Positions 43,608-56,095 of a stretch of DNA of 64,000 bases are shown piece after piece; positions within the stretch are counted from its first letter, which is position 1, and every line of letters starts with the position of its first letter. Source of the stretch: Apricaphanius iberus (Eukaryota > Chordata > Actinopteri > Cyprinodontiformes > Aphaniidae); assembly GCA_028564705.1 (NCBI GenBank), contig JAPXFQ010002889.1, forward strand, positions 1,612,001 to 1,676,000, read 5' to 3'. A program made the position numbers and the translations under genes. The notes below the pieces were generated by a model. It saw nothing but the letters and a program-made list of their open reading frames with translations. It made no database searches and was not told the origin of the DNA.

Positions 43608-46600
43608 GTAAGCCATGGCGTTGTTTGTGCTAAAATCTCCGTGTTTTTATATAAAAAACTAGCCCTATTAGCACTGCCCCCGTTCAGAACGTTAGGATTA
43701 TAAAGCATCTTGAGGTATTAATAAAAGATTTTCACTCCGATTACGTTAACCTTACCGTTGACACGAATCAATCAGTCAAATATATTTGTTTCTGTATACA
43801 TACGTTTTGTTGAAGGCAATATACCTAATGGTAGCATGTCTTAACAGTTATCAAAAAAGACAATGCAAATAATAGTTTTACAAGTTAGATCATTTCTTGT
43901 CCATTCAATCCAATTCATTGCAATGCTATACACGTTTAAGATTCAGATCCATTTAATACAGTTCATTTCAATCCTAATTATAATCTAAAACATTCAAATT
44001 GAGTTTTTCAATTAAACGCCAGGTCGAGGTGGACTATATAGGAGAATTATAATATCAGATTTATATATAAACCATATTTTTTAGGGATGCACCGATACTG
44101 GTATTGGGTATCGGCTGATACAATTCTTACGTCCTGCATCAGTATCAGTTAAAGTTAACCGATATCATTAACCGATACTTCAAATGTGGAAACTGCAATA
44201 ATTTCACAAAAAATTTCATTTTTCACTGTAAAGTTATATATGAAGATATATAATTTAATTCACCATCCCTTGCTGTAACATGCAGAGAAGAACAAAACCT
44301 GTCTTCCAATTCATTGCATTTTTTGTATGTGATAGAAGTATTTGCATTAGTTCTCGGTATCAGCAAGTACTCAAATCCAAGTATCGGTATCGTATTGGTT
44401 CGAAAAAAAGTGGTATCGTTGCATCCCTAATATTTTTACATAACAGTCTACCTCCATTTAAATCTAGTTGTTGGCCAGGTTCTGGTTCTACTGGAGGTTT
44501 CTTCTTGTTAAAGGGGAGTTTTTTCTTTCCATTGTCACTACTTGCTTGCTCAGTATGATGGATTTCGATAAAGTCAATGACACAAGATGACTGTCTCCTG
44601 TCGCTACATTTTCGCCCTGCAGGAGTGAATGCTGCAAGTCAGTAACACAATGAACTGAAATGACTTTGTTTGTAGCATTCCTTGAGATGACATCTGTTTT
44701 GAAATGGCCTTGTATAGATAAACTGGTTTGATTCACGGTGAATTTAAAAACTATTATCAAAGGAAAAAACAAAAAAACAAGCGCATTTGAGCTTGAATGT
44801 GAGTAATGACACAAAAAGTTTTGTATTACCTGTGCTAGTTATTGTTCTAGGCAAACAGTTGTATTTAGCTTTTGGAACTGTAAATTAATTATTTGATTGA
44901 AATGTGATTTCACCAGATTTCTTCCCATTGAAATAGAGTGCTTCCTCTCTACTGCTGCCTCATGCTTAATGCAATCTGTTGGGCCGCATTACACATAACT
45001 TTTATTCTAATGGCATTATAATAAAATGCCTTGACTTTTCTGGGCAATAATTAGAATCGGGTTGAATTGGATTTAGCTAAATCTGAATGTGATTAATTAG
45101 GTTAATTTAATAAAATTAGTTGGACTGATTTTGATCTGAATTTGGACCAATATTCATATTGTATATCTTGAAATTAATTTTATCTGTTTGTCTGTCAAAG
45201 ATATTTGAGGCAACATTTTTTTGTAGTTTGATGGTATATAAATAAAGATAAATTATATTTTTTAATCTATCAATTAATCAAAGTATTTTTCCTTCAATCA
45301 ATGCACACAGTAAGATGTCTTAAAATGTCAAATAATGATTTTAACTTGCCAGAAGAGGCTATCTTTGCTTCTGTTTTTCTGTGAATTGAAACTGTTTTAA
45401 TGATTAAATAACTGTATAATAAATCATTAAGATTTAATTGGCCATCAAGCTATATAAATGTCTGAAAATCAAATTCAGACATTTACATTAAATATTCGCC
45501 AATCCATCTGCCAGGTATAGAGAGGGGTCTGTTTTACTACACAGTCTGATTATGTTTTTCTGTTTATCAAAACAAAAATCTTCCACCTTTTTTAGTCTTT
45601 AAATGCATCAACAAACTATATGTTCTGGGATTTGAGTTGAGTAACACTCTGGTAAAGGTGAGGGACGTTCAATGATGCATTAATGTCACAGTAGACCTCA
45701 CAAAAATCAGTAGTGGCCTGGCAGAGCTTGAAACTGCTTTGATTTTTCAAGGTTATTTATGATAGGCATGATAATCATATACAGTTATTCTATCTGAATT
45801 TAACACACATTTGTGGCGATGGTAATTTAGTCCCTTGGCATTTTGCATTGCAGTGTATGGTTTGGTAATCTTTGTTCAACTTTGGTGTTTTTGTCCACAG
45901 AATGTCGATGCCCTCCTGCGATGTCCAATTTGCTTTGATTTCCTCAACATTACGATGATGACTAAGTGCTCCCACAACTGTAAGTCTTAAGCAGAACCTT
46001 TCTTAACAGATCAAAGCAATTCTTCATTGTAGTTTTAGCTGAACCTTGTGCGCATGTTGTTCAGAGGGACTTTTGTAGTCATGCAAATTTGTGCTGTTTT
46101 AGAAAATAGTTGTAATCCGTTTAAAATGGTAACAGAAAGTGCTTTCTGAGTGACTGTTTGAATTTGGCCAATATTGGATTTGGCTTAAAAAGATAACCTT
46201 GTGGGAGAAAAAAGTGGAAGATGCATTTTGAGACCCACAGTGAAATGATGAGGGGCCAGTGCCTCAAGTCAAATATATTCACTAACTGCTGGAGATTTTT
46301 AGCTGAATATGCTTGTCTCTACTAAATGCACAGAGATAAGAGAAGCTCTTGTTCTTTATCTTTTCATCTGCTTAAAATTTCAAGCAGTTAAGTTTTTTCA
46401 GGGTGTAATAACATCTCAGCAGTATCAAAAGTAAAAAAACAACAAAAAAACCCCTCAGAAATGTAGTCTCAAAGCTAGTGAGATCTGAGGCAAAACGAAA
46501 CATGTGTTGGGACTGTTTGGCTAATTAAAAAAAACTATGGATATCAGTGCAGGTTGAAGCATTTTTGAGTTTTAATTGGATTGTTTGGGAGTTTTAGGAG

Positions 46601-49600
46601 TGTTAACTTAGAGAAGTACATACTTCGTACATTGAATTTCACTTGACAGCAATAACCCTAATGAGTTTCTATTTTCGGTTTATCTTTATAGTCATTTAGT
46701 GTTGCCTAGTAGCGTGGAGCTAAAGCAAGAGAAAAAGCCACCTACTGACATTCATAGAAAAGATATTTAAATTGCCTTAAAATTAATAAATCTTTAATTG
46801 CAGTGGTATTATTTTTTTGAAAAAACCTTGAATTTCAGGACATGTACTTTTTGGGGAAAGAGGGACATAAACATCACTGGAGATACACTTACTGGTGTTA
46901 CTGCTGTACAGCCACCTTTTGCAGATATATCAGCATTCACTTTTCTGTGACTTTGGAGCAAACAAAGGGAGGGCTCATAGACCATTTCTCTTTGCTCGAT
47001 CTCCCAGCAGTTGCTCTTCATGGTGTTCCTTGAATGTTGTTAGCGATGTTCTGCGACAGTTCGCAAAGATGTCCTCAGCCGACTGTCTCTGTTAGGTTTG
47101 AAAATAAAATTTGCCTGTGTGCCCGCACGTTTTCCGGAATAGCAAATAGTCACTCCACAAAAACGACTTTTCTGTCATTAAGCTACTGTGCAACTAATTT
47201 GGTGGTATGCTTACGGTCAGTGTCTACTTAGAAGACCCATTTGTGCTTAAGCTTTAACTTCCCGGCTGATGTTGGTGGATTTTGATTTAATATTTCCACA
47301 TAATGTTCTCTCCGGATGTTGATGAAATACCCTGACAGGATAACGCTACCGTCCCTGTGCCGTGCAGTTGTAACGAGCCCCCAGTCTTTATCGTCTTGTC
47401 GAAACACTTGCATTTTAGTTTCATCAAACGTCAGGACTCGTCTTAGCAACTGAGGTATTTTTCCCAGAATTAATTTGGAAACTTTTTCTTTTTTGAGAGG
47501 CCGTTCAGTCTACTTCAGTACAAGATTTTTTTTCTCTTTGGATAATGACCCTCTCCTAACAACTTAGGCCAGCATCCTCACAAGATCTTTTGCTCTGGCA
47601 TTAAAACACTTTTCAAACCAAATGACCCTCATCTCTGGGACACAGAAACTTCCTAAACGGTATGATGGCTGGACTTGTTTGAAATTGGCTGTTGTCTGTT
47701 GATGTCTGCTCAGGTCCCTCTGAGTAACATGTTTTCTTGGCTGAAAGACAATCAAAATTTTAGCCATGTTTATTTAGAACCAGTTTTATGTTTAAATTAT
47801 TGCAACTTTCATAGATGTGTACAGAGTCTTTAATTATATTTAAATTTGTAATTTTTGTGTCCTTTTTTGATGTTGTTTGGAAACCCAACGAAGGACAAGA
47901 GTTAAAAATTAGCATTAGCTATACACTACTTTAGATTGCAATGTCCCTGTTAAATAAACAAATAATAGTAAAATAAATAAATAAAAAATGCAGATCAGCT
48001 ACTCGATCAGGCCATTTCTGATTACATACCCCAAGACTGGTACCTTATTCGTTCCTGAGACGGCCCTGTCAAACGAAACCCGGTGTGTACTTCATATACC
48101 ATGAAGTTCGGGTAAAATTACTCTGAAGTTCTGATAGTGGAAATGCGGCTAAAGCCATGACATCATCTTCTGGGCTATCCCAAATAGTTTGAAGGCATCA
48201 TAATCATAGTATAAGTACATTTCTGAAATTGAAAGGAGTGATGTTAAATGGCTCCTCTGAAAATTAATAATAATTTTTTTATAATTCCAACTGATCTAAA
48301 AAAAAGGATGGTATTATCTGATTTTAACCTCAGATGGAGAAAAGAAATCCTCAATATATGAGTAAAAATCTGGTATCAGCTGTATATAAACCAGGGAAGC
48401 AAGATAAGTAAACTTCATAGACAATTCTTTCAATTCCAAAAGGTGAAGTGTAAACAAGAACATTCTTTAGTTACATTTATTTATGTTAAATGGTGCCAAT
48501 GAGTGTCAAACCAGTCATTAGGATTTAAAATTTCTTTTAAATTATTTTCTCCCATAGATGAATTAAATCAAAGGGGAGTTCTGCTAATGCAATACAATAT
48601 GTATTTATTTTTTGACTGTTTATGCATCTCTCCAGGGGGTGTCAAAGTATTTTGTGCATTACATATGTTATATTCTAAAAACAGTTAAAAAATAGCTTTG
48701 CATTGAAGAAAGAGTAATTTAAACTTAATTGAATTATGATGTTTGGTAAATCGAGCTGCAGTATCTCAAGGCTTTTTTTTTTGCTGTTTATTTTGTTTCA
48801 AAATTAAAATGTATGCAAAAAGACAGGCTTTCTTTGTTTCTTAGCATTAAGTTTAATGTCTCCATAATTAGCTATGTGTTTTTTTTTGCTTCACATCAAG
48901 TTTGACAACCGTGCAAACCTCCACAGTGGCTTAAAGAGGGAGTTATGCTTTTTTATTTGAATGAGTCACTGCACTATAATGAGGTTTAAAACACCAAATG
49001 CAAAAGAGAGTGGATTCACTGTCTGTCTGTCACAGAAATGCTACCACTTTCCAGCAGCTTCTCTGACAAAGGAGAGACATATTCAAGAGTTGGAAAAGAC
49101 AACAGGACAAGAAGTCTGCTTTTAGGAGAAAACAGACAAGTGAACAAATCTTTGGTGTCCAAAGCATTTCATTTTGGAACAAATCCACCTGGACCTTCCT
49201 GAACTGCTGTTCAACGCTGAAAGACCAAGGACATTTAGTCTGTATGTGGCTGCGGTACATAAAAAAAAACAAAAAAAACAAATAAGAAATAGAAAGAGTA
49301 GTTGTTGAAATCTAAAAGCCTGATCAATACGTAATTTTAACTAGCTTTCATTTTACTGGTTGATCAGAAGGCCAAAACAGTGTGAATTATCCTCTGGCAT
49401 ACATGTATACATTAGTTTATGATAAAACTGCTTCTAATACACTGACACAGAATAAATTATTATTGATAAACCGTTTGTTCTGCATCCATAGGCTCTGGAA
49501 TAGTATTGTTGCTAAGATTAACTGTGGGGCCAAAAAGTATTTGGCGGCCCTTAAAAAGATGAGAGAGGTCTGTAATTTTGATCTAAGGTATTCTTCAAAT

Positions 49601-52122
49601 GTGAGAGACAGAATGTAAAAAAATACACGAAATCACATTGTATGCTCTAGAAAAAAAGCGTACAATATTTTATTTGTATAATGGTCCGTAACAAAAGTTC
49701 ACCTAAATACTTTATAATGGCAATGACACAGTTCCAATGTTTCTGCAGCTGGTTTTTTTAATACTTCCATGCAGATCTTCTCTAGAGCTTTGATGTCTTG
49801 AATTTCAACTCCACCCAAAGATTCTCTCTTGAATCTAGAGACTGGCTAGGCCACTCCTGAACCTTGAAATCCTTTTTACGTAGCCACTCCTTTGTATGTT
49901 TGCAATCACTGTCATGCTGGAAGATCCAGCCACGCCTCCTCTCCAGTGTTCTCACTGATGGAGGGAAGTGTTTCTGATCATTTATATCATCCCCTTTGCA
50001 GAAAGGGGACGATATAGCATAATATTTATATCCCCATACTTCATAGTGGGTATGGTGTTCTTAGTATGCAATAGGGCTGGACGATTTAGAAAAAGAGTAT
50101 ATTGATAAAGAAAAAGTCATATTGATCGATATGGATATAATAATCGATAAATATCACAAAATGTAAAATATATATATATCTATATAAATAAAATATAGTC
50201 ATTTTGTTATTCTTCAATGAACTAATTTTAACAAATAAGTAAATTAATTAATTTTTCAAACACTTATTTTTATCATAACTAAGTTTGTAAGACAGAAACA
50301 AATCAAGAGACTGTTTTAGCTCCAACCATTTGATCCTTTTTGTGGTTTGAAAGGAGAGAGGGCTGCTGAGAGCGCTGCGTGGGTCAGCGTTAATGATTCG
50401 TTTGGAGTAAGTAATGATTTTTGTATTAAGATACCTAATAGGCTATAATGAAAAAACGAAGGAAAACATATTCTTTTCTATCAAACTTTTTTATCAACCC
50501 CTTTTCTTTCTATCGCACCACACATCTATCGATAGATCTATATTGCCATCAAATTATCGTCCAGCCCTACTATGCAACTGAGCATTCTTTCCCCTCCAAA
50601 CACGCCGAATGTCGTTTATATCTAAATGTTCTATTTTGGTCTTATTCTCCAAATCCTCTTCTGGGTCATTCAGATGGTCTCTGGCAAACGTCAGACAGGA
50701 CTGGACATGTGCTGGCTCCTCTCATTAAGTTGTTTGCCTTTTGTAGATTGGCTCATCCTAATCTTGTGCAGGTATACAATCTTGTCCCTGGTGTCCTTAG
50801 ACAGTTGACTGGTCTTGGCCTTGGTGGAGATTGGAGTCTGACTGTAAAGTGTGACTGAAAGTGTGAACAGGTTGTCTTTTATACAGATAACGAGCTCAAA
50901 TAGATTTCATTAATACAGGTAATGAGTGGAGGATAGAAGAGCTTCTTAAAGAAGGAGTAACAGGTCTGTGAAGGCAAGAATTCTTGTCTGTAGGTGCTAA
51001 GTACTTATTTTCTACACCGTTATACAAATAAATTCTTTAGAAATCATACATCATTTCCTGGAGTTTTGACACTCACAGTTGAAGTGTATCTATGATAAAA
51101 ACTACAGCCCTCTTATTTTTTTAAGTGGGACAGCTTGCACAGATACTTTTTTGCATCACTGTATACAGAATATTCTTTTCACCAGAACAATAAAAACTGA
51201 AAAAATAATTGCGTATCTGTTTGCCTTGAGATTAAGTACAACTGTGTTTGTTTTTCATTTTCCAGTTTGTTCCTTGTGCATCAGAAAATTTCTATCCTAC
51301 AAGCTGCTTTGCCCAGTTTGCAACTCAGTAAGTATGAACATGAGCTAGATACTTCTTAAGTGTGTTGCAGTGCTAAAATATATTTGAAAATAAATTTAGT
51401 TAATTACTTTGATTCAGAATGCGAAACTCAGTAACGATGTAGATTTATTACACAATGATGTTTTTGAAACATTTCTTTCTGTTAATTTTGTTGATGATCT
51501 ACCAGTTTAAAAGATGAGATCCTAAACCACAAAAGGTGTATGTGAATTAAGCAGGCTGTTCAGAGAGTAAGGTATGCAGTTGTAATAATGGAAAGTTGAA
51601 CAGAAGGAAAAAGTGTTAGGAATAAATTCACAAGCATCAGGAGTAACTGCGCCCTTATGCAGGGACTGCGTTAATGCGATTGAGATGCAAAGCTTGTTCA
51701 AGGCAAATCTAGCTAAGATTCACAATGCACAAACAGTGCTTTAGGTGCCAGGAGATGAAGATAAATTACCATTTCATTTGGAAGTCAAGGTCTCCAAGAT
51801 TTCAGGTAGGGCAGAGAGGCCAAGAATCCAAGCTATTTGAGGTTCACTGTGAAATTTCTACAGTGATTATAATAACTATACTATACTGAATTATATCACA
51901 CCGTGTGTAATGAATTTCTATAATTTCAATTTCAGGATTAAATAAAAAAAATAAATACAACTTTTCATGATCGTCTGATCTTTTATATGTGAATATGTCA
52001 GGGATTTTTAACTGTCAATTTTTAATGCTGGATTTTTCTTTTCTTTTTCAGCAAATGACAGAACAAGACTTACAAAACAACCGCATCTTAGATGACCTGG
52101 TCGTTAACTTTCAAGCTGCAAG
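43557..52122 (+). CDS. rad18: rad18, E3 ubiquitin ligase RAD18 (first four coding exons; rest beyond window)
   Basis: Exons 43557-43607, 45901-45979, 51266-51327 and 52052-52122 join in phase into 87 residues beginning [17 protein letters not shown]. The RING finger is complete and of C3HC4 type: C25-x2-C28-x11-C40-x-H42-x2-C45-x2-C48-x10-C59-x2-C62. RAD18 pairs with RAD6 (UBE2A/B) to monoubiquitinate PCNA at stalled replication forks and so recruits translesion polymerases. Exon 1 codes 17 residues as in human RAD18, and ATG lies in a good context (GAGACATGG). The UBZ, SAP and RAD6-binding parts are not in the window. The start site at 43557 is well supported by family length. Confidence 0.93.
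44082..44429. mobile_element. hAT MITE, copy 3 of family TAGGGATGCACC
   Basis: Starts TAGGGATGCACCGATACTGG and ends GTGGTATCGTTGCATCCCTA. The 8-bp flanks ATATTTTT (44074-44081 and 44430-44437) are identical. 348 bp, in rad18 intron 1. It has the best-preserved ends and target duplication of the three copies. Confidence 0.8.
45901..45979 (+). CDS. rad18: rad18 coding exon 2 (RING, first half)
   Basis: [26 protein letters not shown] plus one base. Carries the first zinc ligands C25, C28, C40 and H42. Acceptor TTGTCCACAG, donor GTAAGT. Confidence 0.95.
46000..47200. other. rad18 intron 2, first part
   Basis: No exon or clear repeat. Some open frames around 46842-47095 have no family resemblance. 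Confidence 0.45.
47185..47470 (-). mobile_element. Tc1-like transposase relic
   Basis: Minus strand encodes [30 protein letters not shown] and [10 protein letters not shown], then a degraded DNDPKHTSK-type block ([10 protein letters not shown]). These are the central and distal parts of a Tc1 transposase. A further minus-strand frame at 47564-47767 may be flanking debris. Confidence 0.7.
47771..49515. other. rad18 intron 2, middle part
   Basis: AT-rich; no exon, RNA gene or recognisable repeat. Confidence 0.5.
49521..51161 (-). mobile_element. Tc1-like transposon with a nested hAT MITE
   Basis: The left end (CTGTGGGGCCAAAAAGTATT TGG) and right end (ACTTTTTTGCATCACTGTA) are diverged Tc1 ends with TA at the borders (49519-49520, 51162-51163). 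Subterminal blocks AAGATGAGAGAGGTCTGTAA and CACAGTTGAAGTGTATCTAT GATAAAA mirror each other. The minus strand keeps decayed transposase, for example [13 protein letters not shown] 498-bp MITE with its own target duplication sits inside; without it the element is about 1.1 kb. Confidence 0.75.
50072..50569. mobile_element. hAT MITE (TAGGGCTGGACGAT family)
   Basis: Ends TAGGGCTGGACGATTTAG and ATTATCGTCCAGCCCTA are inverted. Flanks GTATGCAA (50064-50071) and CTATGCAA (50570-50577) are an 8-bp duplication with one mismatch. The interior is AT-rich with GATATTTATC-type runs and has no transposase. Confidence 0.8.
51266..51327 (+). CDS. rad18: rad18 coding exon 3 (RING, second half)
   Basis: [21 protein letters not shown]. 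Supplies C45, C48, C59 and C62. Acceptor TTTTCCAG, donor GTAAGT; 62 nt. The preceding 5.3-kb intron is filled largely by a Tc1-like element. Confidence 0.95.
51775..51870 (+). mobile_element. Tc1-like transposase fragment
   Basis: AAGTCAAGGTCTCCAAGATT and GAGAGGCCAAGAATCCAAGC match the same part of the Tc1 family seen at 31290-31800. About 100 bp only, in rad18 intron 3. Confidence 0.5.
52052..52122 (+). CDS. rad18: rad18 coding exon 4 (post-RING helix)
   Basis: [23 protein letters not shown] and two bases of an arginine codon. Matches the conserved NNRILDELV segment after the RING. The acceptor TTTTTCAG is strong. The donor at 52123 (GTTGGG) is weak, so the 3' border is less sure than the others. 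Confidence 0.85.
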
Positions 52123-53880
52123 GTTGGGAACCGCTCGTATCAAATATGAAGGAACTATATCATGTCAAGAGAAAAATATGAAGGCTTATCTCTGCAACAA
52201 AGAATCAATGAAAACACCTACATCGTTTTTAAATGTTTTTTATTATCTGACAGAGCCTGCACAGTTGTGGAGCTTAGATCAAAACAATTTATATTGTTTC
52301 AGGCAGACATAGCTTAGTTGTTATTTCTAGAGTGTTTTATTTCTTCCTTTGTAGGGGTGGGTTAGCTCAGCTTGGGGGACACAGACCCACTACGTGGGAG
52401 GAGAAGGCAGTGGAGCATAGTTAATCTTATTCAATTATATCCAAGTAGATATCATAGACAGAAGTTTGGAGATATTTTTTTCACACACATTGTTACTTTA
52501 AAAGTTGCCCTCATTTGTTCCATTGTTCCATCGAAGGTCTGTGGAATATGTGTGTCAGGAGCCACTTCTGTAGAGGGAGACTAGCAGAAACAACAGCTGG
52601 AAATCAGACTGACTTTACTATGAACACAAATGCATTGCCTCAATATCCCTCCTATTTGTTTTAAATGTGTGAAGACCTGAGATGAAAAATGATAACCATG
52701 GTGATTTCATGAAATTACAGTTATTGATGGGGATGTATGTGTGTCCCCAAGGTACCAGCACTTTAGGAAATATAAACTTATTGTTATTGGTTTTAAGTAA
52801 ACTTCCAGATTTTTTTCTTTTCATTGCATCTCCATTGGGGATTTGTTCTCTTTAGTTTAGGTCATTTAGTGATTTTCTGTGTAATATACCTTTTAGTCAC
52901 ACTTGAGAGTTTTGTAGCTTTAGGGAGATGTTTTTATTACATCAGGGTGCAAATACAGGTAGCATGATCTTAGCTGGATTACAGGAAGCTTTTCAGTACA
53001 GTAAAGTTAATTCCCCCCCCCCCCCCCCCCCGAAGTGACATGTAGACCATGTAGAGAGAGAAAAAAAAAATAGCCTGAGACCAGATCATCTTGTTATAGT
53101 TGAAACCTGCCTCTTGGGTTCAGCTTCCCACCGGCTTTCACTCACTGTCGTCATAAGCAAACTAATAGAGGCCTGCTTACATGCAGTGTGGCATTGTTAC
53201 CAGAAAAGTATATTTATTTCCAGTAACATAAGAAAAAAAGGCTGACCTGCTAGGCCTTAAGTCCTCTGTTTTTGTTTAGGTATAAGCTCTTAAATGATTC
53301 CAAATGAATAAAAAATGAACTACATGTCTTGATTTGACTGATCGAGCTCCCAAATGAGCTGTGTTCGCCTGTTCTCTTCTGAAAAAAAAATCCTTATACT
53401 AATCTTTAAAACTATGTCCTTAATATTGTCTTAAACTCTTTTGGGTAGCCGTATGCTGACAGAATGCTTGAGTCCTGTTATCTGTCAATAAACATCAGTA
53501 TTTCTCTCCTCCATCAATCATGTCACATAATCAAGGTGATAAAGGGTCTCTCTGCTAATAGCAGAACCTCTGATTGTCTTCACTGTTATGAATAAGTAGA
53601 TTAGGCTGCCATCAGTGCTCCAGTGTTTAATTTCCTGTTGTCCGGCTCTAGGTATTTTTGAGGGGTAATTTCTTGTAACTGGTCCAGTCAAATAGTGCTA
53701 TTTTTTTATGTAGACGTCGTTCTAGATCCTTAAGTTACTCTAAGTGCATAAATTAATCCCTGGATTCTGTAGGTTTCTGTTTTGTTGTGAAAGTTTACTT
53801 TATTTTTATGATCAAACAATTCATCATAGTATGATATGATGATGTGATTTCTTACCCTCTAATAAAGAGAGATTTTATTC
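52123..53880. other. rad18 intron 4, first part
   Basis: No exon recognised; contains a homopolymer C tract. Confidence 0.5.
53013..53031. repeat. poly-C tract (19 C)
   Basis: Nineteen consecutive C residues; the length is probably unstable in sequencing and assembly. Confidence 0.97.
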
Positions 53881-53884
53881 ATTG

Positions 53885-54190
53885 CCATCTATCCATCCAT
53901 TATCTAAACTGCTTATCCCTGAGGGGTCGCGGGGGGCTGGTGCCTATCTCCAGCATTCAGTGGGCGAGAGGTGGTGTACATCCTGGACAGGTCACCAGTC
54001 CCTCGCAGGGCAACACAGAGACAGACAGGACAAACAACCATGCACACACACAAACTCACACTTACGAACCATTTTAGAGACAAATTAAACTAACAGTCAG
54101 GTTTTTGAACTGTGGGAGGAAGCCGGAGTACCCCGAGGGAACCCAAGCATGCACAGGGAGAACATACCAACTCCATGCAGAAAGGCCCTG
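53885..54190 (-). mobile_element. RTE-like non-LTR retrotransposon 3' end
   Basis: Starts CATCTATCCATCCATTATCT and contains GGGGTCGCGGGGGGCTGGTG CC, GACAGGTCACCAGTCCCTCG and GTGGGAGGAAGCCGGAGTAC, landmarks of a very abundant teleost repeat. The CATC run marks the 3' tail, so the element points to the minus strand. Same family as 6757-6832. Confidence 0.6.
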
Positions 54191-54545
54191 GGATTTGAAT
54201 CCATTATGTGTTTTATATTATGTACATGGCATTGCTCTGTTCTGCGGAAAGGCTGCTGCATACCTATGGGTCATGTAGGCCTTGTTTTTATGGACACCCC
54301 TTCGATGTACATATACGTATTATACTTATTTGGAAAGCTGTTGCTCTTGAGATAAGATAAGATGCATGCCAATCAAGGTTACAATAATAACTGTAGACAA
54401 GGGAAACACTTTGGTCAAACTACTCATTCACCTTTGTAGCCTCGCATCATAGTGCCACCTTGAACAAAAACTTTACATTCCCAAGGGTCCACGTAATATT
54501 TTCTAATAAAACAGTTACTCCACAACAAGTCTGACATACCTTAAT

Positions 54546-54860
54546 CCAGTGGTTCTCAAAGTGGGGGGGCGCAGAGTTACTGCAAAGAGGGTGCGATATG
54601 AATGGATAACAATTAAATCCTAATATAAGGGGCATGTTTATAACGAAGCTCCCACAGGAGCCCAAAACAGAAGATAAAACATCACCAAATAAGCTTTTAA
54701 ACCAACTTTCCTCGAAGCCAAAGAGAATACAATATGAAGAAGCATATCTTACTTTGGTTTTGTCACACCAAACATCTATAAATGCTGAACTGAGCTTATA
54801 TAAAGTTTTTTACATAGTGGTGCAGTGTGAAAAACCCCAGAAAACTGCAGTGGATTAATT
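54546..54860 (+). mobile_element. hAT (Charlie-like) element 5' end with transposase N-terminal remnant
   Basis: CAGTGGTTCTCAAAGTGGGG matches the CAGTGGTTCTCAA end of Charlie-type hATs. The + strand then reads TEDKTSPNKLLNQLSSKPKR and YEEAYLTLV, resembling the start of ZBED/hAT transposases, before degrading to stops. No matching right end was found. Confidence 0.5.
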
Positions 54861-56095
54861 TTCTTAATAAGGAGCGAAAAGGAAAAAAAAATTGCACCAG
54901 TGGGGTTTCCTTCATTTGCAGGTAATCTATTTAGTTTGGGTGCAATTCATAACAGGCGGAAAGAGCAGTATTAAAATTAGGACTTTGCTGGCTCTGTTGT
55001 GTGCACCAGCCTGCCTGCAAGAGAAATGGACATGCTGGAGAGGGGCGCACAGTGGAGGTATGATGCATCTTTCGCAAAAAAGGGAAATGACTGTTATGAC
55101 AGACTGTTACTATTAAGCTAGATTGTCTTTGAATGTTCCCTTTCAGTTTTCTTCAATAGCTCTTGTTTAATGGTGGTGGCACAAAGTTAAGACATGCTTT
55201 TCAGGGGCAATACATATAGCAATCGCAAACCTTTGAAAAATCCACCCTATGAGTTATTTTTCTATCAGAAGACGCATTTATGAGATGCCAACAGACACCT
55301 TGGGACTTTTTAGCGATCTGCACAGAGCAAAGACTTTGCTTTATATCATGTGGCTTATGCATATCTGACCCTACCTTGAGCCGTTAGGTAGGCTTCTACT
55401 ATACTACTAATATTAAGGACTTCTGTCGGTGACGTCGGTAAATTTACTATCGGTTTATATCAGTATGAGGAATTGATTGCTTAGACTTTACTACTACTGC
55501 TATACTACTAATATTAAGGATATTTAAAACTATAAAATAAACTAAGCTAACCAAAAAACACCTTCATAGTTGGCCCTTGTTCTTTTCCTCCTCAAACCAG
55601 CTCACCAAACCGCACTGTTTTGACATAAATGTTATTACTGTAGTAACATTTTTGTAGTATTTAACGGTTGTATAGGTAACATTATCATAAAAATCTTCAT
55701 TGAAAACATAATAATACATCCAAATGGTTTTTAGAGGGGTGCAGAATGAATGTACATTTCCATAACAATTTAGTTTTTAATTAAAATATAATAAAATGTA
55801 CAAAGAAAAGAAAGGAGAAAAAAAAGTCAATTTAAATCGAGCACAACAGTGACATTTTGATCACATTTACCAGCTGCAGGTTGTGGGTTGACAGATACGG
55901 TCTCTATGTTCCAAATTTGTGGTCAGCTCAGCTGGTACTAGGAAGAATGGTGGAGTCAGCAAGTCCAGCAGCTGCTTCAGAGCCCCAGATATATTGTTAT
56001 CCATCTCAGGAGAGGTGTAACGTAAGAACAGAAACAAGAGTAGTTTTAGGTAAAGCCTCTAAAAATCCCTAAAAATCATAACTGGAGCAGGAAAC

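Noticed and set aside
50448..50858. 136-codon + strand frame
   Set aside because: It spans the MITE/Tc1 junction and is antisense to decayed transposase, so it is an artefact of nested repeats.
52123..52312. Read-through of rad18 exon 4 to 52312
   Set aside because: The added residues do not resemble RAD18; more likely intron sequence after a weak donor.
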